In this document: one piece after another, positions 11,961-24,601 of the stretch | Layout of the letters: each line of letters opens with the position of its first letter | Numbering within the stretch: the stretch's first letter is position 1 | Source: Morella rubra | Taxonomy: Eukaryota; Streptophyta; Magnoliopsida; Fagales; Myricaceae | Direction of reading: 5' to 3' | Length of the DNA stretch: 64,000 nt | Assembly: GCA_003952965.2 (NCBI GenBank) | Contig: CM025856.1 | Location: 10,537,323-10,601,322, forward strand | The notes under the pieces: generated by a model | Databases searched by the model: none | Seen by the model: only the letters and a program-made list of their open reading frames with translations | What the model was told of the DNA's origin: nothing | Program-made: the position numbers and the translations under genes

Positions 11961-13317
11961 GACATATATGTCAAAAGCCAACAAAGTTATTATTTCAATT
12001 TGAGCCCCAAATCAAATTGCACTCACTAGCAAAATTTCCTTTAGTCTGAAAGTTGATATATATTGTAACTTTTTCTTGTACAATACTTGCTAGAAGTTTC
12101 TAGCTCCCATTCCACAAGTTGTGTTCCATACCATTTTCTTAATTGAAATAACGGTGTTATAGACATCTTTGATGCATGAATCTGTAGGGGACGACCTTCA
12201 GCTTTCTACAGGGTCTTACCTGTCTCCATTTTTCTATGCAGAAGTGCCAAAAGCTAAAAAGTTTTTGCATCCTATTATCTGGCATTAGAAGCAACAAGGG
12301 GTAGGTTATTGAACTGCACAACATCTTCAAATAGGACACGAAAATGAGGTGAGTTGCTGAGCATCTCCAAAATAGAAGTAAGGTCATCGAGAGGGGTGAG
12401 AGGCTTGGCCTTGTAGAGCTACTGGAACTGAAAAAGCAAGCATCCATGAGATAACATGGTAAATAAACCACAATATCTAATTTAAAAACGACCACAGTAC
12501 ACACATAGGTCACCTGGAATCCATTTGACTAGCAGAAAGTAAAGGTTGGATCAGGTGTCAACAAATCCTACCAAAACCTGAATCAAACCATAATTAGTAC
12601 GCAGATGATCCATTCAACACATACTTAATCCTTCTTTATTCAAAGCTTAGATAATACTACCTCCTGTAGGGCATGTCAAAGCTTAGATACCACTACCTCT
12701 TGCAGGGCTTTTTTTTTTTAATCATAAGAAGAAAACATTACAAGGAACCACATAAAACAAAAGAAACAGGGGAAGCTCAAAAGGGATAAAAAAAATCGGT
12801 TAACCAAGGAACTTCCTGGTTAAGCCTTACTAACTCAATAATGCATCCCTTTCAAAGAGAAGCATCCCATTGGTCTTGCAGGGCATGGTTGATACTTAAT
12901 TGGATTCTCACTTGTCATGACATAGACATTTCTATCCTCTCATGGCAAAGTTTTCATTAGAAATGGAAAAAGCATACATAAATTGAAACTCCCACAGGGT
13001 TGAGTGCAAATACACAAATGTGCAAAGTGACAGCAGCAGAGTGCAATTGAAACTCGTCCTTCTAGGTTGTCTGGGAGGAAATACGTGTTAATCAAGGAGT
13101 TAGGATTGTAGTTCCAGATCTTTGCCATTAAAGCTCAGTTTGCACATGAATTCCTCCTTTCCGGTTGCATGTCAGGAAGTACTTGATAATTAATGAGTTA
13201 GGATTGTAGTTCACAGGAGACTTTTCGCAGGGCATGCTCTAGTGATGTCAGTAAATAAATTCAAAACTGTCCAAACCAACTACTTAGTAATAATACTTTA
13301 GAATAAATACACTATAT
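11961..13317. other. Gene-poor stretch with short local repeats
   Basis: Apart from the exon-like segment at 12290-12440, no gene is seen. A 35-bp unit beginning AAAGCTTAGAT is repeated in tandem near 12641-12711. GAGTTAGGATTGTAGTTC occurs at about 13096 and 13194. A poly-T tract lies at about 12710. Confidence 0.4.
12290..12440 (-). pseudogene. Exon-like gene fragment of unknown family
   Basis: On the minus strand a TTGCTTTTTCAG acceptor-like site (near 12435) is followed by about 47 codons of protein-like sequence containing LYKAKPLTPLDDL, ILEMLSNSPHFRVLFEDV and VQFNNLPLVASNA. It ends at TAA near 12288, and a TAG lies just after the acceptor. The amphipathic, non-repetitive composition looks like real coding DNA. 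I do not recognise the family. It could be a captured or decayed host gene fragment, or an exon with mis-set boundaries. Confidence 0.3.
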
Positions 13318-14128
13318 GCCTTTGAAGTTCCCAAGATTAAGGCACTCAAGATGGGGAGGTGAATTGAGTTTCTAAACTTTTTGCTTTTAACCCCCAAAAT
13401 CGTGTTTGCAAATTAAAGTCTAATCTAGAATAATTATTAAGAAAATATTATAATAACAAATATATAAGTGTTGAATGTGAAGAATAGTGTTAGAAAAGCA
13501 AACACAACGATTTTTAGGTAATTCGGCAAACTCTGCCTACATCCTCCCCTTAAGCTTCTTTTCAATCCTTGAGATTTTCGCCATTATCTTCCTAATAGTG
13601 TACACGCTAGCTTCTTGGTGCTAGAGAACCTTATAAGTGCTTTCTCGGGCTCAACACTCCCAATCCAAGTGGTTTTTCGGGCGCACCATTCACAATCTAA
13701 CTAAACTTGAGATATACCCTCTCTAAGCTATTTCTTTAGTGAACAACCTCACTAAAGGAATCACCTCTTTTGAATATGAAGATATACGAAATTTGACTCT
13801 CTCAAAGAGTGTATAATAAAATGAACAGCTCTATCTCTTTGCTTCACACAATAACAAAGATAAAAAAGTGTAATTTGTGTGAATGATATGAGAAAAATGT
13901 TTTGATATGAAAATCAAGGCTTTTGGATTCTCTTAAGGACAAAAAAAATGTTTAGACGTTCAAAGCTTGATAGAGATACCTTAAGAGATTCCTTATATAG
14001 GCCATAAAAGAAAACTATCCATTTTTAAAAGTTTAGACTCGTTTAAAACCATTTCTCGATATACCGGTCGACTGCTAGAAGTAGCCATTGCTCCATCAGT
14101 CATAAAATTGAATTTTTTGATTTGCGGT

Positions 14129-15511
14129 TGTGAGTCCGAAAAATTAACCCGGGGGGGGGGGGGGGGGGGTGAATTGGGTTTATCAAAAGTTTATCCCATT
14201 TTTGATAAAAACTCATATATGAAAAATATCTCTTTGGTTTAGCAAATAAAATGGAGATCTGAATATGTTAAATGACAATCCCAAAGATAAACGGTAAATA
14301 GTAAAGTGATAATGACCAAGAAGCGATAAATGAAAGCAATAAGTACGAGAGTAGGGAGGAGAGATAACACTGCTATTTTTAAGTGGTTCGACCAAGACTT
14401 GCCTATGTCCACCCCAAGGCTATTGCCTTCCTTGGGCTTCTCTACTATAATCCAATAGTGACTACAACTTAGCTTCTGGGTTCTAAGTAACCGGAAAATG
14501 AGTTTTTCCGAGCTCACTCTTCAACTTGTTACAAATCTCAAAGCTTATGAGATTTCTTCTATCTTCATGGGTAGGCCTAAGTGTAACCTATACTCAAAGG
14601 TTTCTCAAAATTTAATGAGATGAATGAATAAATAATAGCTCTCAAAGCCAAATCAGCAAAACAAAGCTCAATAAATGGCTACAAGATAAGATCTGATGAA
14701 GATGACAGCAATAGCAGACCAGATCTTCTTGGAAAATGTGCAGCCTTTTTCTTTTGTTTTTTTTTCTCTTTTTTTGAAAGCTTGGTTGGTAAAGATGATG
14801 TAGGGAGACAAAAAGTGCACAAAAGTCTTCTTTTCTCTCTCCATAAGGTTTCCTTTATAGGTCTTTAGTCTTGAGGAGTCTAGAGGGCCTTTTGGAATGT
14901 TGGAGAGGTGCCTTAAGTGCCACATCGTCTTGATTCACATACTGAGTGTCGTTTTTAAAAAATAGCAATTCCGCAATATGTGTCGACATATATGCCTATG
15001 TGTAGACACATTCAAAGAGTCTGAAACTTGCTCGCAGGTGCCTGTGGCATGTGTCAACACTTCCTTCACCATGTGTCGACACTATCTTTACATGTGTCGA
15101 CACTTTGCTTTTTATGTGTCGACACTATCGAAATGATAGTCTGGCTTCTGTGATATGTGCCGGCACCATGTCAACCATGTGTTGACACCGTCTTCCCATG
15201 TGTCGACACTTTGCTTCTTATGTGTCGACACCTTCTTGGCAGTTGGAGTTTTTTAGTGCTTTTTGATATCCAATCTTTTTCAATTCAACACGAAAACTCT
15301 ACAATGAAAAATATCATAGTTTAGGTGCAAGCCATGGTGTTTAAATCAAATGTAGGGCATAATAAATTAACGATAATGATTAAATACAATTGAGTACTTT
15401 TAATTGAATAGTGGATTGACAACCACATATCCTAAAAATGCTCCAAAGCGTTTTGTCATTTGTTATCATCAAAATCAAGTTATATAGCTCAAGATCAACC
15501 TTGGGCTAACA
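14129..15511 (-). repeat. 3' LTR of Copia element 1
   Basis: Runs from TGTGAGTCC to CTAACA (plus strand) and is bounded on the right by ATCTCCCCCTTTTTT, the complement of the polypurine tract. It matches the interrupted LTR at 22586-23019 and 32638-33475. It contains a pure G run at about 14151-14169, a TATA-like CCTATAAAGGA (minus strand) at 14851-14861, and about ten GTGTCGACAC-type palindromes at 14979-15233. Confidence 0.88.
14979..15233. repeat. GTGTCGACAC palindrome array in LTR of Copia element 1
   Basis: About ten copies of a 10-bp palindrome, five exactly GTGTCGACAC and the others with one or two changes that mostly keep the symmetry (for example GTGCCGGCAC). In element orientation the array lies about 120 bp upstream of the LTR TATA box, where a promoter enhancer would sit. 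The same motif recurs at 17863-18092 and in the other LTR at about 33045-33205. Confidence 0.85.
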
Positions 15512-16042
15512 ATCTCCCCCTTTTTTATGATGACAAATTCATTTTTAAAGATCTTTGCAATGAAAGCAAAAAGCTCCCCCTGAGAACAAACGGAGGTTTT
15601 TCAAGATAGTTTGTTGCAAAGGGCTTTGGATTTTTAGAAAATTTTGCAAGAGTCTCCTTTGTATTTTGAGGTTTCCAAAATTTATAAACCTGATAGAAAC
15701 ACTTCTATATCATCCTTCAAACTTTTCAAACTCCATAATATGATTTCAGATCACAGACACTTCAATATTTTTGAATTAAAAAGGAGTTTAGAGTTTTTGG
15801 AATACTATCTTGTGGTAAATGACGAAACTTTGCAAATGAGAGAAAATAAGATACCATATTCAAATCAGAGTTAAGTAAGGATAGAAAGAATTGACACAAA
15901 TTCATCCAAAATAAGCAATCATATATCCATCAGAGTCAAACAATTACAAATATATATGAAAATGCAATGAAATGGAATGTATCTAATGTATCTCAAAGTC
16001 TAAGAATACGACAAAAGTACATATACTTCTCCCCCTTTGGCA
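15512..16042 (-). other. Repeated polypurine-like tracts before 3' LTR of Copia element 1
   Basis: Minus-strand purine tracts appear as ATCTCCCCCTTTTTT at 15512, AGCTCCCCC at 15572 and TTCTCCCCCTTTGG at 16028; the first and last are followed by ATGATG or CATCATC. Multiplied polypurine signatures upstream of the 3' LTR are a known Sirevirus trait and support the lineage call. Confidence 0.65.
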
Positions 16043-16059
16043 TCATCAAAAAGAGAGGG

Positions 16060-17572
16060 AGGAAAGGGTAAGGCTAAGCTATACAGGGCAATGACCAGGG
16101 TCAATCCGATACTTGCGAAGAAAGGTAGTGTAAGAGTGGCTGAACCATTTGACCCAACTTTCAACTTCAGGTCGAAGATCTGTATCCTTGTTGATGAAAA
16201 TATCAAAGGTTTGAGTCACATTTGAAGCTGTCCGCGAAACCAAATCCGTCATATGATTCCAAGTCGTAGTCAGCTCTGTCATCTTAGTGATGAAGGACTG
16301 TCTCCAATCATACAAGATCGTTTTGTACATAGTAATCAGATTGTTGTAATGTTGTTGAGTAGAGTAAGCCTTGTAAGTAATGATCTCCATGTTAGTGGTG
16401 TGAGACGCTAGAATAGACTTGATCTCATCAAATCCTGCCCATATGTCACAATGCATCATCACTGTCTGTTCCTTGAGATCCGAAATTGAGGCTTCCAGAA
16501 GGGCAAGCCGAGTAGCATGAGATCCAAAAGCTGCTGATCTGCCAACAGCTGGAGTATGTGGAGTACGTGGAGAGGCTGGTACTGTAATCTCTTCATCTGC
16601 TCTGTCCTCAGTCACTGGTTCTACTTCTTCTGGATCCTCTTTTTCAGCTTCTTCTTCCTCAGCTGCTTCCTCTTGAATTTCTTGAGAAGGCGTTGCCACT
16701 GCCTTCTTCACCCATTCATCATCCTCATTCTGAATGAATCCTATAAGACGCAGAGTCTTCTGATTTGTATTCCCTGGAGACCTTTGGTTTCTCTCTTTCT
16801 TCACCATTTGTCTCAACATCACGCAGATCAAATACCTGAGTAAGCAACATACCATAAGGCAGCCCCTGCCTTTTCTTCTCATATGTTGCCTTCATGTGGT
16901 TCAAAAGGAGGTGGCCAAGATTCATTTGGCGCCTCGTAATCAGGCAGTACATCACAAATAGATCCAGGAAAGTAACATATTCAAATTTTCCGTCCTAGGA
17001 GTATAATGTTACAAACCATGTGATGTAACAATCTCTTATGCACATTAAGGTCACTGGCTATGGTTCTCAACCTCAATCAGATTAGGGTCATCCATAACAA
17101 CCCTAAGAATCTCTATGGGCTCTACATAACCAGCCCAAGTATATGATTCAAAAAATTTCACCCCTGACTTGGGGGAATGGGCCACAGCATTTAGTCCATG
17201 CATTGATAAGTCCAACTCTTTTCCTTTCACAAAATCTCAATGCAATCTCTGATATATCAAAATGAAAATTGGCATAGGATTGCTTCACCAACTAAGGAAA
17301 TGACTCACATCTCAAACTAATAAAATTGGACCATCCCTAAGCATCAAATAACTCTTGAAAATCAACCCATTCTCCATAAACCAAGACAACAAAACCCATT
17401 GGCCCGAAATTACCTTTTTATGACGAAAATCATTCTGAAATCTATGTTGATGGAGTCTTGAACGAAATGGATTTACCTCTGAAGGACCTGAAGCATCCTC
17501 GTCTCTTCTCTGTCTCTGCCTCGGCCTTGAGGATTCCTCATGGTCAAATACTCTCTTCCTTCCCCCACTAGA
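16060..17572 (-). pseudogene. env-like / plant-transposon-protein region of Copia element 1
   Basis: An extra coding region between RNase H and the 3' LTR, reading leftward. Its start near 17572 is rich in Arg and polar residues. A long open part at 16882-16079 has an acidic Glu-rich segment and then a Thr/Ser-rich helical stretch. This position and composition match the extra open region of some Sireviruses, often called env-like, although no envelope function is shown. Fossil, broken. Confidence 0.6.
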
Positions 17573-17862
17573 CATCTTAGAAAGCACGGTTTAGGTTTTA
17601 TCTGGAGGAGAGGGAGAGGATATGAGAATTTGTGGTAGAGAAGTGTTTGGGTGCGATTTAGGGCACGAGAGAGGAAAATAGGGATGTTCGGCGGTGAGGA
17701 AGAGGCACAGCCGAGAGGTTTAGGGCACGAAAAAGTTTGAGAATGAGGAAGAAATGAAATTAGGGCTTTTAGAGGTTAAGTATATGAGGTGTTGACTCAT
17801 TAAACGTAAGAGAAGTTAATGAATGCAAATGAATCGACGTTTTAAAAACTGTCTATTCGAAA

Positions 17863-18092
17863 CATGTGTCGACACATATGGAACAGGTGTCAACACATTA
17901 CACATGCACAAGACTTATGTGTCGACACATATGAAAACATGTGTCGGCACTTACTCAACAACCTTCTCCAGGAACACACAGTGTGTCGACACATGGTTGA
18001 ATAGTGTTGACACATATATATATATTCCAATAAAAACAGTCAAGCAAGTCCAAAAGTGTCGACACTTGTGATTTCAAGTGCTGACACATGAC
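17863..18092. repeat. GTGTCGACAC palindrome array upstream of env-like region, element 1
   Basis: Eight copies, four exactly GTGTCGACAC, lie between the end of pol and the env-like start. It is the same motif as in this element's LTRs but a different one from element 2. A TATATATATA string sits inside the array near 18015. Confidence 0.85.
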
Positions 18093-18234
18093 ATGTAAAT
18101 GTGTAAAATGACATGTTTTCAAAAAGAAAAATGTATGATGCAATCCAATTAATCATGAAAACATATAATCACCTCAACTTTCATCCAACGAATACATGAA
18201 TGATGTAATAAGCAATTCATATCAAACAACAATC

Positions 18235-21200
18235 ATTCGGGGGGAAACCGATCTCTTGGAATGAAGTAGAAACGATCTTCATTAAGAGGTTTCGTGAATA
18301 TATCAGCAAGTTGAAGATCTGTGCTTACAAACTCAAGAATGATGTCACCTTTTTAAGCATGATCACGTAGAAAATGATGTTTGATCTCAATATGTTTAGT
18401 CCTAGAGTGCTGAATGAGATTTTTAGAAAGATTTATGGCACTCGTGTTGTCACACTTAATCAGGATGAGTGAAAAATGAAGATTAAAATCTTCAGTTGTT
18501 GTTTCATCCACAGTATTTGTGTGCAACAGTTACCAACAACAATATACTCGACCTCTGTGGTTGATAAAGCCACAAAATTTTATTTCTTGCAAAACCAGGA
18601 CACTTGAGATGGGCTAAGAAACTGACATGCACCATTAGTGTTTTTTTTTTTTTATCAATTTTACAACCAGCGTAATCAGCATCCGAGTATCCTTATAAAT
18701 TAAAATCAACACTGTTGGGATAAAACAAACCAAGATCTTGTGTGCCAACAAGGTAACAAAATATTCTTTTAACTGCAAGGAGGTGAGACTCCTTAGGGCC
18801 AAGGTAACAAAATATTCTTTTAACTGCAAGGAGGTGAGACTCCTGAGGGCATGACTGAAATCTTGCACACATGCACACTAAACATGATATCAAGGTCTAC
18901 TCGCAGTAAGGTAAAGTAAAGAGTCAATAATACCTCGATACTTGTTTGGTCAATGTCTTTACTTTTTCATCTTTTCCATTTTGGTTGATGGACTCATTGG
19001 TGTACTCATCGATTTTGAGTTGTCCATCCCAAATCTTTTGAGAAGGTCTCTTGTGTACTTAGCTTGGTTAATAAAGATACCATCATGATTTTGCTTAATC
19101 TGAAGTTCGAGAAAGTAATTCAACTCACCATAAGGCTTATCTCGAATTCACCTTTCATGACATTGGAAAATTCCTCACACAGAGACTCGTTAGTAGAACA
19201 AAATATGATATCATCAACATAAATTTGAACGATAAGTAAATCATTGTCCTTTTCCTTAGCAAGGAGAGTGGTATCGATAATACTCATGAAAATCCATTTG
19301 CAATAAGGAAAGAACTTAATCGTTCATACCATGCTCGAGGTGCTTGCTTCAAGCCATATAAAGCTTTTGTGAGCTTGAACACATGGTGTGGTTGCTTTTC
19401 ATCTTCAAATCCAGGAGGTTGTTCTACATACACTTCCTCAGAAAGATAACCGTTAAGAAAAGTACATTTCACATCCATTTGAAATAATTTGAAATCTTTA
19501 AAGCACGCAAATGCAAGCAACATGCGAATAGATTCTAAACGAGCAACTGGTGCAAAGTCTCATCAAAATTGATTCCCTCTTCTTGATTATAACCTTGGGC
19601 TACCAACCTTGCCTTGTTCCTTACTACAATCCTAGATTCATCCATTTTGTTTCAAAAAACCCATTTAGTACCAATAACTAGGATGATCTTTGGTTTAGAA
19701 CCTAGATGTTATACTTGGTTTTTCTCAAACTGTTTTAATTTATCTTCCATGGCATGGATCCAACTTTCATCATCTTTTGCCTCAGAAATATTCTTTGGCT
19801 CAATTTGAGAAAGTAAGGCAAAATTATTAGCTTGATTATAAAAGGATTGAGTTCTTACACCTTTCTCAACATTACCAATGACTTGATCAATAGGATGATT
19901 TCTGACAAACTTCCAAGCCTTTGGTAGATCGTTGTTGCTTTGAGGCATTTCTTCTTCTTCAAGATCATGTTCATCTATGTCTTGTGGTTGAGAGACTTCT
20001 TTCACTTTACTTGTAGTATGGTTTCTCACCACTTTTATCAAGATCTACAACATCCTCATCATCTCTTTTCAGAGAAAGTTAGATTCATCAAATACCACAT
20101 GTATAGATTCTCAACAACTAAAGTTCTCTTATTAAACACGCGATAAGCTTTACTAGAAGTAGAATAACCAAGAAATATACCTTCATCAGCTTTCATATCA
20201 AACTTACCCAAGTTGTCTTTGTTGTTGTTGAGAATAAAACACTTGCAACCAAATACATGAAAATAACCAATGTTGGGTTTTCTATTTTTCCATAGCTCAT
20301 ATGGAGTTTTCTTAAGAATTGGCCTTATCATACATTGGTTCATGACATAGCAGCTAGTGTTAATAGCTTTTGCCAAAAATAGTCTAGCAAGTTATTTTCA
20401 CAAAGCATGGTCCTCGCCATTTCTTCAAGAGTCCTATTCTTCCTCTCAACAACCCCATTTTGTTGAGGAGTCCTAGGAGCAGAGAAGTTATGGTTTATAC
20501 CAAAATCACCACAAAACTTTGCAAAGGAGGAGTTTTCAAATTCTTTTCCATGGTCACTCCTTATGCTAGAAATAGCAAAACCTTTTTCATTTTGAATTCT
20601 CTTGCACAGTTTTTCGAATGCATCAAAGGCCTCATCCTTATGAGCTAAGAAAAGAATCCATGTAAATCTATTGTAATCATCAACTATAATAAAACCATAT
20701 CGTTTGCCACTCAAGCTTGACGTTTGGGTTGGACCAAACAAGTCCATGTGTAGAAGCTGAAGTGGTCTAGAAGTGGACACATGTTTTTGGTTTAAAAGAT
20801 GTTCTAGTTTGTTTGCCCTTTTGACAAGCAGCACAAATTTTATCATTTTCATAAATAAGGTTAGGAAAACAAAAAATAAGGTTCTTTTTGGCTAGTTTTG
20901 AAATAAGGTCTATGTTTGCATGAGCAAGTCTTCTATACCACAACCAACTATCTTTGTCACTTAGAGATAAAAGGCATTTTACATTTCAGAAGAAATATTC
21001 TCTAAGTGAACAACATACACATTTTCTTGTCAATGTCCGACAAACAAGACTTTCTTGTCTTTAATATTTTCAACAATGCATATTGGTGATTCAAATATGA
21101 CTCGGTTTCCCTTGTCACATAACTGACTGATACTTAACAGATTATACTTCAAACCATCAACAAATAAGACACGTTTAATAGAAGGGTTATGAGTCATACC

Positions 21201-22560
21201 AACATGTCCAATACTAAGAATCCTTCCTTTACCATTATCACCAAAAGTAACTGATCTTTTTTCTTTTGGACAAAGAGATTTGAGCCAACTCTTTTCTCTT
21301 GTCATGTACTTGGAGCATCTACTATCAAGAACCCAATGATCCTTGACTTCGGTAGACTTCAAGCACTCTTGCAAAAAAGAATCACTTCTTGATTTTTGGT
21401 ACCCAAATAATTTTGGGTCCTTTGGTGTTAGAAACGTTTTCTTTTACCTTGTCCTTTGGAATCCAAACAAATTTGATACCACTAGAAGTTTTTTTCTAGT
21501 TAGACAAGTATGTGAGATATGTCCAGATTTACCATAAAAGTTGCAAACTCTATATGAAGTAGATGATTTTTTGATCATATAAGAATAAGATTTTTGATCA
21601 TTAAAGGAATTATAACCAATGCCACTTTTGTTTAAGCAACACCTTTGTGAGCTAAGAAGAATATCAAGGTTCTTCTTCCCTTGAGTGAATCTTGCAAGAT
21701 CATTTGTAAGAGTTTCAACTTCCGATTTCAAAGTTTCATTTTCAACAATCAAAAGACTTGTTTTGTTTTGAAAAGGTGTTTCATTTTCTCCCTTGATTCT
21801 TGCAATATCATCTCTAAGAGTAAATACTTGACTTTTCAAAGTATCGTTCTCTTTTGAAATATTTTCAAAACTTTTTTTAAGAGAACTATATTTTGAAACA
21901 ATTCTTTTCAGTTCTATATATTGTTCATCAAAAGCATCTTGCAATTCATCAAATGAAAAACATTGAGTAAGTGAAGATTGTACCTCATCCTCGCTATCCT
22001 GTGCCATCAAACAAAGGTTTACAACTTCCTCTTCTTCACTATCACTTTCACTCTCGTCTGATTCTCCCCATGCGGCTAAGAATGCTTTCTTCTTATCCTT
22101 GAAGTCTGTTGACTTTTTGTGTGGTTCAGCATGGGGGCATTCAGATTTAACATGACCAGGTTTTTTATATCCAAAGCAAATGGTCTTATTCTTTTTACTG
22201 TTATCACCCTTGAAGTTGTTTTTCGTTAGGTACCTCTTGTCACCTTGCTTCTACTTAAAGAACTTAAATTTCTTTGTAAACAAGAGCACAATATAAACAT
22301 TCATAGCTTTAGCATTTAAAGACACGAGTTTGTGATTAGCTTCATTCCAGTCTGCTTCAGGTTTACGCAAGCCGGCTTCAACTTTAGAAAGTATAGGGTC
22401 GTTCATGATAATTTTCCAAAGGTCATAGTCCACGGCTTGAATTTAGATTTTCATCTTTGTTTTCCAATAGTTGTAGCACGTTCCATTGAACAAAGGAGGC
22501 CGGTTAGTGGATTGACCTTCATATAGCGAAGAGTTAACAAGAGTAGTCATTAGTAAAGAT
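18235..22560 (-). pseudogene. gag-pol region of Copia element 1
   Basis: Domain order gag, protease, integrase, reverse transcriptase, RNase H is typical of Ty1/copia. Recognisable parts are a C-x2-C-x4-H-x4-C knuckle near 21520, an integrase core near 20850-20400 (SDHGKEF, TPQQNGVVERKN), the reverse transcriptase start near 19450 (FQMDVKCTFLNGYL) and a LADIFTKPL tail near 18300. Fossil, broken. Confidence 0.85.
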
Positions 22561-22585
22561 AATAAACCTCAGCTCTGATACCAAT

Positions 22586-23019
22586 TGTGAGTTTGAAAAT
22601 TAACCCAAGAGAGAGGGTGAATTGAGTTTATAAAAAATTTATCCCCTGTTTGATTAAAACTCAGATTTGAAAAATATCTCTTTGGTTTAGCAAACAAAAT
22701 GTAGATCTGAATATGTTAAATGATAATCCTAAAGATAAACGGTAAATAGTAAATTGATAATGATAAGAAGCGATAAATGAAAGCAATAAGTACGAGAGTA
22801 GGGAAGAGAGATAACACTGCTATTTTTAGGTGGTTCGACCAAGACTTGCCTACGTCCACCCCAAAGGCTATTGCTTTCCTTGGGCTTCTCTACTATAATC
22901 CAATAATGTCTACAAGTTAGCTTTCAGGTGCTAAGTAACCGTCACAACAATTTTCCCGAGCTCACTCTTCAACTCGCCACAAATCTCAAAGCTTATGAGA
23001 TTTCTTCTATCCTCACGGG
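22586..23019 (-). repeat. 5' LTR of Copia element 1, left part
   Basis: Matches 14129-14570. It is interrupted at 23020 by Copia element 2 and resumes at 32638. The primer-binding-site complement (CAGCTCTGATACCAAT) directly precedes it on the plus strand. Confidence 0.88.
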
Positions 23020-24547
23020 TGTTGGGTTTTAGTTACAATCAATGTTTTGATGATAACAATAGAAGTAATTGAGATGTGAAGCAAAGCAAAGCAAATCCAA
23101 AATGAGCACAAAGCGATCAAGTAACATCCCCTTCAATAGAAGTGCTCTTAAAGTGAAGACTCAAGATGCTAGGGTAATCTTTGTAACTCAAAGACTTCAT
23201 CTTTAACATGGATTTGAACCAAACACTTGCATATTTCTTCAAAACTTGCATGAACTGTTTTATCTCTTATTTTGAAGATTTTAAAAATGTTTTAAATGGC
23301 TTTAAAATATCCCAATTAAACTCTCAAACCTTTTATATACTTATGGAAAGTTAGTCTTTAAAATTGGTATTTTAAGTTGGTCGAAAATCGTGTTTTTAAA
23401 ACAATCGAATCAAGTGCTTAAGTTGAGGAAGTTGACTGGCTGGTGAAGCGGTCGACCGGTTAGTTTGAAAAGTGAAAAAAGAGCTGTTCTGACCTCTGAC
23501 ATTATGACCGTTGGGTAACGTAAACCTGCAGCGGTCGACTGGCTCATGTAACGGTCCATCAGTTCAGCGTGAGGTTTTTTACAGCTCGACTCCCAATGGC
23601 TATTAATGGTTATTTTTCTTATGAGGCCTATATGAAGCCATTCCTACTCCTTTTAAAAGTTGCTGAACGGCCAATCATTTTACTAAGACTAAGGACATGT
23701 TCGTTTTCATGTTTTTTTTTAAGATACTGATGGTTTTGTGAATATTTAAGTGGTGTTAAAGTTGTATAAAAATGCGTGTAGAAGTTGTTGAAAGGGATTG
23801 GTGTGTGTAGAAAAAGTAATAAAGTGTTGTATAAAAATGCGTGTATGTTATGATGTTTGGATTGTAAAAATAAAAGTAGGATTCAAATCCTACAAAAATG
23901 ATGAAAACGAACATGCCCTAAGAGTGATCTAAAACCTTTCAATCCTTGTTCAAACATCATTCACACATAATCAACACTTTCACATCTTTGTTATTGTGTG
24001 AAGCCTAAGAGATAGAAATTTCTCATTGTAACATCTACTCCATCAAGGGAGTTTTAGTGGGCATTTTCGTTCATCCCTATACACTTTTAAGAGAGTGATT
24101 CTCTTGTTTCCTTTTGGTGAGGGTTGTTCATCAAAAGAAGGAGTTTGGAGAGGTTTGTTCTCAAACTCGTTCTTGAGGCTTGAAGAGGTGTTTCTCAAGC
24201 TCAAGTGTAATGAAAGCTTTCCCTTAGTTGAAGGGGGTGTAGTGGAGAAACCTCAAGGCTCGGTAAAGGAGCTTGAGGGGTGGATGTAGGCGGGTTTGCC
24301 GAACCACCTAAAAATCTTGTGTTTGCTTCTCTTCCCTTATCTCTTTACATTGTGCTACTAGTTTCTTGTTCTAAGTTTAATTTCTCTATTTGAGTTGCAA
24401 TATATATTCTTGTGTTTAATCTTTTATTGCAATCGTTTCTCTTTGTGAGACTTGTAGCTAGCAAACATTTTCTAAAGGGTGAGTTTCGAAAAAGTTTTGA
24501 AACTTAATTCACCCCCCTCTTGGGTTGCCTTAATCCTAGGATTTACA
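23020..24547 (+). repeat. 5' LTR of Copia element 2
   Basis: 1,528 bp, TGTTGG to TTTACA. Longer than its partner mainly because a 226-bp MITE sits at 23693-23918. Carries GGTCGACCG-type palindromes at about 23442-23560. Confidence 0.93.
23693..23918. mobile_element. Harbinger/Tourist-like MITE inside LTR
   Basis: 226 bp, absent from the partner LTR, which gives a clean empty site. Terminal inverted repeats are GG(A/G)CATGTTCGTTTTCAT at both ends, flanked by the 3-bp duplication TAA (23690-23692, 23919-23921). The TIR with a TWA target duplication is typical of PIF/Harbinger MITEs. It has no coding capacity. An internal segment TTGTATAAAAATGCGTGTA is repeated twice. It is younger than Copia element 2. 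Confidence 0.85.
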
Positions 24548-24601
24548 ATTGGTATTAGAGCTTGTGCTCTCTTTAGCAGGGTTTAATAATCTTGAGTTAG
24601 A

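Noticed and set aside
14979-15233. Repeated GTCGAC (a common restriction site) as cloning linker contamination
   Set aside because: The flanks differ between families and extend symmetrically, and the arrays repeat at equivalent positions in several LTRs; linker artefacts would not do this.
16556-16843. Plus-strand open frame with hydrophobic segments suggesting a membrane protein
   Set aside because: It is antisense to the acidic part of the env-like region; Glu-rich coding read backward gives Phe/Leu/Ser-rich frames.
17863-18092. Regularly spaced short repeats resembling a CRISPR array
   Set aside because: The repeats are 10-bp palindromes inside a Copia element of a plant genome, the spacers are uneven, and the same motif occurs in the LTRs.
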